DNA of 7,752 nucleotides from Pseudomonadota bacterium (GCA_023387235.1 JAEWIJ010000059.1:1-7752); one strand, 5' to 3'; shown: positions 1 through 7,752, counted from the stretch's first letter. Made by a program: numbers and translations. The notes: generated from the sequence alone by a model not told the origin.

Positions 1-80
1 ATTAAAACGGGGGGGGGGCGGGGCGGGTGGTCCCCCCGGTTGGGGTGCGGGGACCTGGTCCCCGCTCGCGAAGCGACCAG
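1..80 (-). repeat. GC-rich stem-loop element after ugpC
   Basis: On the minus strand this follows the ugpC stop directly. It contains a CTGGTC/GACCAG inverted repeat (75-80 with 55-60) enclosing a short inner stem, and a second pair GGTCCCC/GGGGACC (29-35 with 49-55). A C-rich run follows, ending in TTTT at 4-7. The minus-strand segment 27-45 matches 16 of 19 bases of the plus-strand segment 7630-7648 at the other end of the window, so this may be a dispersed palindromic element. It might also act as the operon's terminator, but the T run is separated from the stems. The G10 run at 9-18 sits at the window edge and could contain a sequence error. Confidence 0.45.
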
Positions 81-1163
81 CTACCCCCGCCGCAACGCCC
101 GCCCGGTGGTCGTGTCGAAGACGTGCACGCGCTCGACAGGCACATCAAGGTTCAACGCGCCGTTGCCGAGATCGCGCATCGACGACGGCACGGACAGGAT
201 GAGCGGCTCGCCGCCCGCGACGCCGTGCACGAGGCGGTTGGGCCCGAGCTCCTCCACGAACTCCGGCTTGATGACGAAGCCCGTGTTCTCGCCAGCTGCC
301 GCAACGTCCATGTCCTCGGGGCGGATGCCGACCTCGATGGCCGTGCCCTCGGCAACCTGGAACTCGTCGGGATCGAAGTCGAGCGTACCCGATCCGGCAA
401 TCTCGGCTTTGCCGCGGCCGATCACGCGGGCCGGCACGAGGTTCATCGCCGGCGAGCCGATAAAGGTCGCGACGAAGCGCGTCGCCGGACGATTGTACAC
501 ATCGGTCGGCTTGCCGACCTGCTCGATGCGGCCGTGGTTCATGACCACGACGACATCGGCGAGTGTCATGGCCTCGACCTGGTCGTGCGTGACGAAGATC
601 GAGGTCGCCTTGAGGCGATTGTGCAGGCGGCGGATCTCGACGCGCATCTGCACACGCAGCTTGGCATCGAGGTTGGAGAGCGGCTCGTCGAAGAGAAAGG
701 CCTGCGGTTCGCGCACGATCGCGCGGCCCATGGCGACGCGCTGGCGCTGGCCGCCGGAAAGTGCGCGCGGGCGGCGGTCGAGAAAGTCCTCGATGGCGAG
801 CATCTTCGCCGCTTCGCGCACGCGGCGCTCGATCTCGGGCTTGGGCGTGCCGCGATTGCGCAGGCCGTAGGCCATGTTGTCGTAGACGCTCATGTGCGGA
901 TAGAGCGCGTAATTCTGGAAGACCATCGCAATGTCGCGCTCGGCGGGCTCGACCTCGTTCATGAGGCGATCGCCGATCTTGCAGGTGCCGCTCGTGATCG
1001 TCTCGAGGCCCGCAATCATACGCAGCAGCGTAGACTTGCCGCAGCCCGAAGGCCCGAGCAGGACGGTGAACGAGCCGTTCGGCACATCGAGCGAGATGCC
1101 TTTCACGGCCTCGACGCCGCCGGGGTAGACCTTCCTGACGTTCTCGAGATTTACCGAAGCCAT
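81..1163 (-). CDS. ugpC: sn-glycerol-3-phosphate ABC importer, ATP-binding protein UgpC
   Basis: A 360-residue cytoplasmic ATPase that powers the Ugp importer, close to the 356 residues of E. coli UgpC. It belongs to the MalK/UgpC (CUT1) group. Visible motifs are Walker A GPSGCGKST (37-45), the Q-loop glutamine at 83, signature LSGGQ (135-139), Walker B FLFDEP (156-161), the D-loop SNLD after it, and the switch histidine 193 in VTHDQ. The last ~120 residues form the regulatory OB-fold-type domain, with GSPAMN and GIRPED as typical landmarks. I chose the ATG at 1163 (MASVNLENV) because it matches the family N-terminus and has GGAGAAG about 10 nt upstream. The reading frame stays open further upstream to 1277, but that part would overlap ugpE. 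It lies 5 nt after ugpE and is the last gene visible in the operon. Family ATPases can be shared with related sugar importers, so substrate identity rests on the neighbouring genes. Confidence 0.95.
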   Translation of the reverse strand: MASVNLENVRKVYPGGVEAVKGISLDVPNGSFTVLLGPSGCGKSTLLRMIAGLETITSGTCKIGDRLMNEVEPAERDIAMVFQNYALYPHMSVYDNMAYGLRNRGTPKPEIERRVREAAKMLAIEDFLDRRPRALSGGQRQRVAMGRAIVREPQAFLFDEPLSNLDAKLRVQMRVEIRRLHNRLKATSIFVTHDQVEAMTLADVVVVMNHGRIEQVGKPTDVYNRPATRFVATFIGSPAMNLVPARVIGRGKAEIAGSGTLDFDPDEFQVAEGTAIEVGIRPEDMDVAAAGENTGFVIKPEFVEELGPNRLVHGVAGGEPLILSVPSSMRDLGNGALNLDVPVERVHVFDTTTGRALRRG

Positions 1164-1168
1164 GCGGG

Positions 1169-2023
1169 CTACTTCTCCGTCTCCACCAGTCCCTTGATGA
1201 ACCAGCGCTGCATGAGGAGGACGACCGCCACGGGCGGCAGCATCGCGAGGATAACGGCCGCCATCACGAGCGGCCATTGCGGGTCGGTGTCGGCGACGTT
1301 GATCATGCGCTGGATGCCCATGACGACCGTCAGGTACTGGCGGTCCGTGGTCATGAGCAGCGGCCAGAGGTACTGGTTCCAGCCGAACGTGAACATGATC
1401 ACGAAGAGCGCCGCGAGATTGGTGCGTGAGAGCGGAAGGAGAATGTCCTTCATAAATTTGACGGGGCCCGCGCCGTCGATGCGCGCGGCCTCGGCAAGCT
1501 CGTCCGGTACGGTCAGGAAGAACTGGCGGAAGAGGAAGGTCGCGGTCGCAGACGCAATGAGCGGGATGGTGAGACCGGCATAGGAGTTCAGCATGCCGAG
1601 GTCGGCGACGACCTTGAAGGTCGGCACGATGCGCACTTCGACAGGCAGCATCAGGGTCATAAAGATGATCCAGAAGACAGCCATGCGGAAGGGAAAGCGG
1701 AAGTAGACGATCGCGAAGGCGGCGATGAAGGAGACGAAGATTTTCCCGAGCGCGATGATCATGGCCATGATGAAGCTGTTCGCCATCATGCGCCAGAGCG
1801 GCACGCCGCCGGCCGTCGGGTTGATCATGCCGTCGAAGAGCAGCGTCCGGTAGTTGTTGAAGAGCTGCGTGCCGGGCCAGAGCGGGATCGGCGCCGTCAT
1901 GATGTCCTTGGCGTGGTGCGTCGAGGCGACGAACGTGACCCAGATCGGGAAGGCGACGACGATGATGCCGAGGATCAGCACGAAGTGCGCGATGAAGGTC
2001 GCGAAGGGGCGCCGTTCGACCAT
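1169..2023 (-). CDS. ugpE: sn-glycerol-3-phosphate ABC importer, permease UgpE
   Basis: A 284-residue inner-membrane permease of the MalG type (E. coli UgpE is 281 residues). A first membrane helix lies at about 10-32, followed by a periplasmic loop and further hydrophobic segments at about 82-106, 114-134, 150-168, 205-225 and 250-272. This is the six-helix plan expected of the family. The EAA loop that docks on the ATPase starts at E178 (EAARIDGAGP, 178-187). With UgpA it forms the translocation pore. The start ATG overlaps the ugpA stop as TGATG, which indicates translational coupling; only a weak AGGG lies upstream. The C-terminus RWFIKGLVETEK resembles the usual end of the MalG group. 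No damage or unusual residues are seen. Confidence 0.94.
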   Translation of the reverse strand: MVERRPFATFIAHFVLILGIIVVAFPIWVTFVASTHHAKDIMTAPIPLWPGTQLFNNYRTLLFDGMINPTAGGVPLWRMMANSFIMAMIIALGKIFVSFIAAFAIVYFRFPFRMAVFWIIFMTLMLPVEVRIVPTFKVVADLGMLNSYAGLTIPLIASATATFLFRQFFLTVPDELAEAARIDGAGPVKFMKDILLPLSRTNLAALFVIMFTFGWNQYLWPLLMTTDRQYLTVVMGIQRMINVADTDPQWPLVMAAVILAMLPPVAVVLLMQRWFIKGLVETEK

Positions 2024-2904
2024 CAGTAGGACACCCTGCGCTCGATCCAGCGGAACTGCACGACGGTCAACACGATCACGATGAACATGAGGATCACCGA
2101 CTGTGCCGCGGAGCTGCCGAGGTCGAGGCCGATGAAGCCGTCGTTGAAGACCTTGTAGACGAGGATCTCGGTCGCCTTGGCCGGCCCGCCGCTCGTCGTC
2201 GCGTGCACGATGCCGAAGGTATCGAAGAAGGCATAGACGATGTTGACGACGAGCAGGAAGAAGGTCGTCGGCGAGAGCAGCGGGAAGACGATCGTCCAGA
2301 AGCGCTTGGTCGGCCCGGCGCCGTCGATGGCGGCGGCCTCGATCAGCGAGCGCGGGATGGCCTGCAGGCCGGCGAGGAAGAAGACGAAGTTGTAGCTGAT
2401 CTGCTTCCAGACGGCCGCGATCGTGATCAACGCGAAGGCGTCCTGCCCGCGGATCTGGTGGTTCCAGTCATAGCCGAAGGCGTGCAGCATGTAGGCGACG
2501 ATGCCGATGCGCGGGTTGAACATGAAGACCCAGAGCGCGCCGGCGACGGCAGGCGCCACGGCATAGGGCCAGATCAGCATGGTCTTGTAGCCGGTCGCGC
2601 CCTTGATCACCCGGTCGGCCATGACGGCCAGCAGCAGCGCGAGGCCCATGGCGAAGCCGGCGACGAGAAGGCTGAAGATCGCCGTGCGGCCGAAGGAGTC
2701 GATGTAGTCCTGATTGCGAAAGAGGGCCGTGAAGTTGTCGCACCAGACGAACTGGCTTTTCAGGCCGAAGGGGTCCTCGAGCAGCACCGATTGGTAGAGC
2801 GCCTGGCTCGCCGGCCACACGAAGAAGACGAACGTGATGATGAGCTGAGGCGTGACGAGCGCGAGCGGCAACCACGAGGACCCGAAGACCGCGCGCTTCT
2901 CCAT
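2023..2904 (-). CDS. ugpA: sn-glycerol-3-phosphate ABC importer, permease UgpA
   Basis: A 293-residue inner-membrane permease of the MalF type (E. coli UgpA is 295 residues). The first helix lies at about 12-31, with others near 74-95, 107-129, 157-180, 208-230 and 268-286. The EAA loop contacting UgpC begins at E189 (EAAAIDGAGP, 189-198). It pairs with UgpE to form the channel that receives glycerol-3-phosphate from UgpB. The start at 2904 (MEKRAVFGSSWLP) fits the family N-terminus; its ribosome binding site is weak (CGGAACGA upstream). Its ATG lies 105 nt after the ugpB stop, in a gap with two hairpins, one of them terminator-like. Its expression is therefore probably lower than that of ugpB. 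Confidence 0.94.
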   Translation of the reverse strand: MEKRAVFGSSWLPLALVTPQLIITFVFFVWPASQALYQSVLLEDPFGLKSQFVWCDNFTALFRNQDYIDSFGRTAIFSLLVAGFAMGLALLLAVMADRVIKGATGYKTMLIWPYAVAPAVAGALWVFMFNPRIGIVAYMLHAFGYDWNHQIRGQDAFALITIAAVWKQISYNFVFFLAGLQAIPRSLIEAAAIDGAGPTKRFWTIVFPLLSPTTFFLLVVNIVYAFFDTFGIVHATTSGGPAKATEILVYKVFNDGFIGLDLGSSAAQSVILMFIVIVLTVVQFRWIERRVSY

Positions 2905-2928
2905 TCGAGTGTCGTTCCGTCAGTAAGA

Positions 2929-2952
2929 AGCTCCGGTCTTGAGGCCGGAGCT
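2929..2952 (-). other. 8-bp hairpin in the ugpA leader
   Basis: Inverted repeat AGCTCCGG (2929-2936) and CCGGAGCT (2945-2952) with an 8-nt loop. On the minus strand it lies between the ugpB-ugpA terminator-like hairpin and the ugpA start. It has no U tract, so it is not itself an intrinsic terminator. It may protect the 5' end of a processed ugpAEC transcript, or it may have no role. Confidence 0.5.
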
Positions 2953-2965
2953 GTCATGCCAGGAT

Positions 2966-3000
2966 ATTAAAAGGGCGGATGCCGTGAGGCATCCGCCCTT
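2966..3000 (-). terminator. Hairpin after ugpB: intrinsic terminator or attenuator
   Basis: Perfect 13-bp inverted repeat (2971-2983 with 2988-3000, core GGGCGGATGCC) around a 4-nt loop, starting 9 nt after the ugpB stop. On the minus strand it is followed by TTTTAAT. Strong GC stem, tight loop and short U tract fit an intrinsic terminator. Because ugpA, ugpE and ugpC follow in the same direction, it probably acts as a partial terminator or as a 3' block protecting ugpB mRNA. Both are common after binding-protein genes of ABC importers. Confidence 0.8.
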
Positions 3001-3009
3001 GTTTGTCGC

Positions 3010-4329
3010 TTACTTGTTGGCAGCTTCGAAGCGGCGGAGCAGCTCGTTGCCGCGCGATACGGCCGCGTCGAGTGCTTCCTTGGCTGTCTTCTTGCCCGAC
3101 CACACGCCCTCGAGCTCCTCGTCGATGATGTCGCGGATCTGGACGAAGTTGCCGAAGCGCAGGCCCTTGGAGTTGGCCGTCGGCGGGTTGAGCGTCATCT
3201 GCTTGATCGAGACGTCGGTGCCGGGGTTCTTGTCGTAGTAGCCCTGCTTCTTGCTGAGCTCATACGAGGCCGTCGTGATCGGCAGGTAGCCCGTCTCCTG
3301 GTGCCACTTGGCCTGGACTTCGGGCTGCGAGAGATAGTTGAAGAACTGGCCGACGCCCTTGTAGGTCTCCTTCGGATGACCGGCGAGAACCCAGAGCGTC
3401 GCGCCGCCGATGATCGAATTCTGCGGCGCGCCCTTCATGTCCGGCCTATAGGGCAGCATGCCGACGCCGAATTCGAAGTCCTTCGCATTGGCGCGCACGC
3501 CAGCCTGCGAAGCCGACGAGTTCATGTACATCGCGCATTCCTGCGTATAGAACTTCGGCGCGCTGTCTGCACGACGGCCGCCGTAGTCGAAGATCTTCGA
3601 TTTCTGCCACTCGCCCATCGCCGTGATGTGCTTCACATGCAGCGGCGAATTGATCTGGAACTCGGTGTCGAGCCCGTCGAAGCCGTTCGACTTGGTCGCG
3701 ATCGGCACGTTGTGAAGCGCCGACAGGTTCTCGATCTGCACCCAGGACGGCCAACCAGTGGTGAAGCCGCACTTGACGCCGGCGGCCTGCAACTTCTTGG
3801 CGGCAGCTTCGAGCTCCGGCCACGTCTTCGGCGGGCTCTCCGGATCGAGGCCGGCCTTCTTGAAGAGAGTCTTGTTGTAGAACATGACCGGCGTCGAGCT
3901 GTTGAACGGCATCGACAGCATGTTGCCGGCGCTGTCGCTGTAGTAGCCGGTCACGCTCGGGAGATAGTTCTTCGGATCGAACGGGAGGTTCTGATCCTTC
4001 ATGAGCTGGTAGACGGGATAGACGGCGCCCTTGGCCGCCATCAGGGTCGCCGTACCGACCTCGAAAACCTGAACGATGTGCGGATGCTGCTTGGCGCGGA
4101 AGGCCGCGATCGCACCCGTCATGGTCTCGGTGTAGTTCCCCTTGTAGATGGGGACGATCTTGAATTCCTTCTGGGTGGCATTGAAGCCGGCCGCGATCGC
4201 GTCGACCTTCTGGCCGAGCTCGCCGCCCATGGCGTGCCACCACTGAATTTCCTGCTGGGCAAAAGCGGGCGCGGCAAAGAACGCACCAGCCATCACGCCC
4301 GCCAGGGCGTGTCTTACACGTCGCAACAT
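3010..4329 (-). CDS. ugpB: sn-glycerol-3-phosphate ABC importer, periplasmic binding protein UgpB
   Basis: A 439-residue binding protein that captures sn-glycerol-3-phosphate (in E. coli also glycerophosphodiesters) in the periplasm and delivers it to UgpAE. Residues 1-24 are a Sec signal peptide: basic MLRRVR, a hydrophobic stretch, and AFA before the predicted cleavage at 24/25. The mature part keeps segments well known from E. coli UgpB: IYKGNY (61-66), QVFEVGTAT (87-95), SGYYSD-like TGYYSD (126-131), PFNSSTPV (140-147), IIGGATLWV, TGYLPIT, and the C-terminal RFGNFVQIRDIIDEELE region (about 391-407). The start at 4329 is chosen because GGGAGGT lies 6 nt before it; an in-frame ATG five codons upstream (4344) overlaps that ribosome binding site. 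It is the first gene of the operon and is probably controlled by PhoB through the site upstream. It looks intact throughout. Confidence 0.96.
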   Translation of the reverse strand: MLRRVRHALAGVMAGAFFAAPAFAQQEIQWWHAMGGELGQKVDAIAAGFNATQKEFKIVPIYKGNYTETMTGAIAAFRAKQHPHIVQVFEVGTATLMAAKGAVYPVYQLMKDQNLPFDPKNYLPSVTGYYSDSAGNMLSMPFNSSTPVMFYNKTLFKKAGLDPESPPKTWPELEAAAKKLQAAGVKCGFTTGWPSWVQIENLSALHNVPIATKSNGFDGLDTEFQINSPLHVKHITAMGEWQKSKIFDYGGRRADSAPKFYTQECAMYMNSSASQAGVRANAKDFEFGVGMLPYRPDMKGAPQNSIIGGATLWVLAGHPKETYKGVGQFFNYLSQPEVQAKWHQETGYLPITTASYELSKKQGYYDKNPGTDVSIKQMTLNPPTANSKGLRFGNFVQIRDIIDEELEGVWSGKKTAKEALDAAVSRGNELLRRFEAANK

Positions 4330-4335
4330 ATTAGG

Positions 4336-4342
4336 ACCTCCC
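4336..4342 (-). promoter_or_regulatory. Shine-Dalgarno sequence deciding the ugpB start
   Basis: GGGAGGT on the minus strand, 6 nt before the ATG at 4329. It rules out the in-frame ATG at 4344, which would have to overlap this site. Confidence 0.85.
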
Positions 4343-4366
4343 ATCGGTCACCGCTTGGATGCGGTT

Positions 4367-4400
4367 GCTCTATTGGAAGTTTATGACAGCCTAACGAAAC
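4367..4400 (-). promoter_or_regulatory. Candidate Pho box and promoter of the ugp operon
   Basis: On the minus strand the perfect PhoB half-site CTGTCAT (4389-4383) is followed by AAAC. An imperfect repeat at the correct 11-nt period lies upstream (GTTTCGT, 4 of 7 matches), and a poorer one lies downstream (TTCCAAT, 3 of 7). Using the upstream pair, a weak -10-like TAGAGC (4372-4367) comes 10 nt after the box, the layout of known Pho promoters such as pstS. It lies about 40 nt before the ugpB ATG. The E. coli ugp operon is PhoB-controlled, which supports the call. Only one half-site is perfect, so this remains a prediction. Confidence 0.5.
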
Positions 4401-4442
4401 AATCCAGCACAACTATTTGCGGACGGACGACATTGAGCAGGC

Positions 4443-6245
<1,803 letters not shown>

Positions 6246-6252
6246 GGCGCGC

Positions 6253-6279
6253 TAGATAGCATCGCCTCCCGTACCGCAA
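6253..6279 (-). promoter_or_regulatory. Candidate lepA promoter next to the start codon
   Basis: Minus-strand TTGCGGT (6279-6273), 12 nt, then GCTATCTA (6260-6253). This partly fits the published Caulobacter housekeeping consensus TTGACGS-N10-14-GCTANAWC. Transcription would begin about at the ATG (6245), giving a leaderless mRNA and explaining the missing Shine-Dalgarno sequence. The match is imperfect in both boxes. Confidence 0.35.
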
Positions 6280-6337
6280 AAGGGCCGGATGCGGCTTTCG
6301 GCAGGGTTAGCTCTCGCCGCCGCGCCGCAGGCCCCTC

Positions 6338-6375
6338 GAAAAGAGCGAAGGCCCGACCGCTTGCGCGGCCGGGCC
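6338..6375 (-). terminator. Intrinsic terminator after the small membrane peptide gene
   Basis: An 11-bp stem (6350-6360 with 6365-6375, arms GGCCCGGCCGC and GCGGTCGGGCC on the minus strand) closed by a GCAA tetraloop and followed by TTCGCTCTTTTC. The one imperfect pair is G-U on the minus strand but A-C on the plus strand, so the hairpin is built for minus-strand RNA. A smaller CGGGG/CCCCG hairpin (6389-6402) and a palindrome AGATATATCT (6377-6386) lie between the stop codon and this stem. It separates the upstream genes from lepA. Confidence 0.8.
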
Positions 6376-6404
6376 CAGATATATCTTCCGGGGTAGTCCC
6401 CGCG

Positions 6405-6479
6405 TCAGACGGCCCCGACCAGAACGAGCACGAGAACGAGCGACAGCGGAACGCCCAGAAGCCAAAGAAGAACCGGCAT
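6405..6479 (-). CDS. 24-residue single-helix membrane peptide, function unknown
   Basis: A very short open frame that starts MPVLLWLLGVP and continues as an almost unbroken run of Leu and Val to the ending GAV. It has no charged residue at all, so it can only be a single transmembrane helix; a Trp at position 6 and prolines at 2 and 11 lie in the first half. Three features argue for a real gene. GGAGGT lies 4 nt before the ATG, the best ribosome binding site in the window together with that of ugpB. The product is coherent and hydrophobic. A strong terminator follows 29 nt after the stop. It lies 56 nt after gshB and is probably read from the gshB transcript or from a weak promoter in that gap. 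By analogy with other tiny inner-membrane proteins it could modulate a larger membrane protein, but no function or partner can be inferred. An annotation pipeline with a length cut-off would miss it. Confidence 0.8.
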   Translation of the reverse strand: MPVLLWLLGVPLSLVLVLVLVGAV

Positions 6480-6483
6480 TTCG

Positions 6484-6489
6484 ACCTCC
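6484..6489 (-). promoter_or_regulatory. Shine-Dalgarno sequence of the small membrane peptide gene
   Basis: GGAGGT on the minus strand, 4 nt before the ATG at 6479. It is a full match to the anti-Shine-Dalgarno sequence at close to ideal distance, and the main evidence that the tiny frame is translated. Confidence 0.8.
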
Positions 6490-6535
6490 AAATTGATGTG
6501 GTCGAAGAACGCCTGTTAACCCCCTCAAGTTCCGT

Positions 6536-7489
6536 TCAACCCCGTAAAGCGCGCACTTTCGCCTCGACCGCATCCCAGATCATGGCGGCAATATCGTTGC
6601 CGCCGAAATTCTTGACCTGCCGGATGCCGGTCGGCGAGGTCACGTTGATCTCGGTGAGATAGGGGCCGATCACGTCGATGCCCGTGAAGATCAGGCCGCG
6701 CGCCTTGAGGTGCGGTCCGAGGCGCGCGCAGATTTCGAGATCGCGCGGCGTCAGCTCCGTCGGCACAGCCTGCCCGCCGACGTGCATGTTGGAACGCGTC
6801 TCGTCCTTCGCCGGCACGCGGTTGATGGCGCCTGCCACCTCGCCATCGACGAGGATGATGCGCTTGTCGCCCGCGCGCACCTCGGGGCGGAACTCCTGCA
6901 CCATGAAGGGCTCGCGGAAGACCGTCTGGAACAGCTCGATGAGCGAATTCAGGTTTGTGTCGTCCTCGCGCACGCGGAACACGCCCGAGCCGCCGTTGCC
7001 GTAGAGCGGCTTCAGAATGATGTCCTTGTAGCGGGCGCGGAACTCCTTCACGTCCTCCGGATTGCGCGTGACCAGCGTCGGCGGCATGAGGTCCTGGAAT
7101 TCGAGCACCCAAACCTTTTCCGGCGCATTGCGCACGTGCGCGGGATCGTTGACGACGAGCGTCCGCGGATGAATTCGCTCCAGGAGATGCGTCGTCGTGA
7201 TGTAGGCCATGTCGAAAGGCGGATCCTGGCGCAGCAGCACCACGTCCCACGTGCCGAGATCGATCTTGCGGGCGTTGGAGAGCTTGTAGTGGTCGCCGAT
7301 CTTGTCCTCGACGGTCAGCGTCTCGCCGCGCGCGATCAGCTTGTCGCCGTCGAGCGCGATGTTCTGCGGCGTGTAGTAGAAGAGCTCGTGGCCGCGCTTT
7401 TGCGCTTCGAGCAGCATCGCGAAGGTGGAATCGCCGCGAATATCGATGCGGTCGATCGGGTCCATCTGGCAGGCAATCTTGAGCGGCAT
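6536..7489 (-). CDS. gshB: Glutathione synthetase
   Basis: A 317-residue cytoplasmic ATP-grasp ligase that joins gamma-glutamylcysteine and glycine to make glutathione, the second step of the pathway; E. coli GshB is 316 residues. The N-terminal substrate domain begins MPLKIACQMDPID and carries DIRGDSTF (16-23) and RQDPPFD (87-93). The ATP-grasp part shows NDP (114-116), the flexible glycine-rich loop KPLYGNGGSGVF (160-171), GDKRIILVDG (207-216), RSNMHVGG (232-239), and FTGIDVIG followed by TEINVTSPTG (279-288), which holds metal- and nucleotide-binding residues. The start at 7489 matches the usual N-terminus; GGAG lies about 11 nt upstream. gshA is not in the window, as is common, since the two are often unlinked. 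The protein appears complete and functional. Confidence 0.97.
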   Translation of the reverse strand: MPLKIACQMDPIDRIDIRGDSTFAMLLEAQKRGHELFYYTPQNIALDGDKLIARGETLTVEDKIGDHYKLSNARKIDLGTWDVVLLRQDPPFDMAYITTTHLLERIHPRTLVVNDPAHVRNAPEKVWVLEFQDLMPPTLVTRNPEDVKEFRARYKDIILKPLYGNGGSGVFRVREDDTNLNSLIELFQTVFREPFMVQEFRPEVRAGDKRIILVDGEVAGAINRVPAKDETRSNMHVGGQAVPTELTPRDLEICARLGPHLKARGLIFTGIDVIGPYLTEINVTSPTGIRQVKNFGGNDIAAMIWDAVEAKVRALRG

Positions 7490-7538
7490 CGGTGTGTGGT
7501 CTCCAGCGCGGGCGCGCGGTCATCCTCGTTCGGCGCCC

Positions 7539-7568
7539 ATGCAAACGGGGCGGGGGGTGGGAAGTCAA
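7539..7568 (-). promoter_or_regulatory. Candidate gshB promoter
   Basis: Minus-strand TTGACT (7568-7563) followed after 18 nt by TTGCAT (7544-7539), about 50 nt before the gshB ATG. The -35 box is near perfect and the -10 box is weak (3 of 6). The C-rich spacer is unusual. Confidence 0.3.
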
Positions 7569-7595
7569 TCGGTATGTCGGAACGACTGCTCAACT

Positions 7596-7664
7596 CGCGC
7601 CTGCGGCGCGACGGGGCTTTCGCCCCTGGCCCCAATCGGGGAGACCCCGAACCCCCTTCTTTTT
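7596..7664 (+). repeat. GC-rich array of short stem-loops ending in a T run
   Basis: Consecutive small inverted repeats: CGCGCC/GGCGCG (7596-7601, 7605-7610), GGGGC/GCCCC with a 4-nt loop (7613-7617, 7622-7626), CCCC/GGGG (7630-7633, 7638-7641), and an alternative GGGG/CCCC (7638-7641, 7645-7648). These are followed by CCCCCTTC and TTTTT (7660-7664). Read on the plus strand it resembles a terminator for a rightward transcript. It shares a 16-of-19 match and the same order of parts with the element at 1-80 on the opposite strand. Probably a dispersed palindromic element, possibly exapted as a terminator. Confidence 0.5.
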
Positions 7665-7752
7665 ATGACTTTGGAGCTTGTTGAAGCGCTCTCCGCACAC
7701 CCACCGCGGCACCACGAGATCATCGCGAAACACCTCTTCATGAGCACGCGAC
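7665..7752. other. Window end with no supportable gene
   Basis: Together with 7490-7664 this makes a 263-nt stretch without a gene I can support. A plus-strand frame is open from the ATG at 7665 to the edge (29 codons, begins MTLELVEALSAHPP) but has no ribosome binding site. A minus-strand frame is open from the edge through the GC-rich element to a stop at 7590-7592 and could be the tail of an upstream gene. I recognise neither product. Confidence 0.3.

Noticed and set aside
27..1583. 518-codon open frame on the plus strand
   Set aside because: It runs antisense to ugpC and ugpE, both with complete family motifs. Its translation is rich in Arg, Ala, His and Asp, as expected from antisense reading of GC-rich genes.
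3301..4386. 361-codon open frame on the plus strand opposite ugpB
   Set aside because: Shadow of ugpB; no motif, and no ribosome binding site seen.
6710..7684. 324-codon plus-strand frame opposite gshB
   Set aside because: Antisense to a complete gshB. Its end is the translation of the GC-rich repeat (PNRGD), not a conserved protein.
7665..7752. Start of a plus-strand gene at 7665
   Set aside because: No ribosome binding site, only 29 codons in the window, and the product is not recognised; it follows directly on the repeat's T run.

Overview
The window reads as GC-rich alphaproteobacterial chromosome, most likely Hyphomicrobiales. This is judged from codon bias, the style of LepA, GshB and Ugp, and GTTT/GCTA-type promoter-like sequences; it is an inference without a database search. 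Every gene I can support lies on the minus strand, so the biological order runs from high to low coordinates: gshB, a 24-residue membrane peptide gene, lepA, then ugpB-ugpA-ugpE-ugpC.

Right part (about 7490-7752): no gene can be called. It holds a GC-rich block of short stem-loops ending in a T run, and a candidate gshB promoter. gshB (6536-7489) is a complete glutathione synthetase gene. It is followed by a previously easy-to-miss gene at 6405-6479. That gene has a strong Shine-Dalgarno sequence, encodes a single hydrophobic helix and ends in its own terminator hairpin. lepA (4443-6245, elongation factor 4) follows. It has no usable Shine-Dalgarno sequence, but a promoter-like pair of boxes abuts its ATG, so it may be leaderless.

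Left part (81-4329): a complete sn-glycerol-3-phosphate ABC importer in the order of the E. coli ugp operon. It comprises periplasmic binding protein UgpB, permeases UgpA and UgpE, and ATPase UgpC. A perfect Pho-box half-site lies upstream of ugpB, matching the known phosphate-starvation control of this system in E. coli. A perfect 13-bp hairpin with a short U tract separates ugpB from the other three genes. It probably keeps binding protein in excess over the membrane complex. ugpA/ugpE overlap (TGATG) and ugpE/ugpC are 5 nt apart, so these three look translationally coupled. ugpQ is not present in the sequence visible after ugpC.

The genes themselves are ordinary housekeeping and nutrient-uptake genes, and I see no new defence, mobile or biosynthetic system. 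The less ordinary items are the tiny membrane peptide gene, the inferred regulatory sites, and a related GC-rich element found in inverted orientation at both ends of the window.
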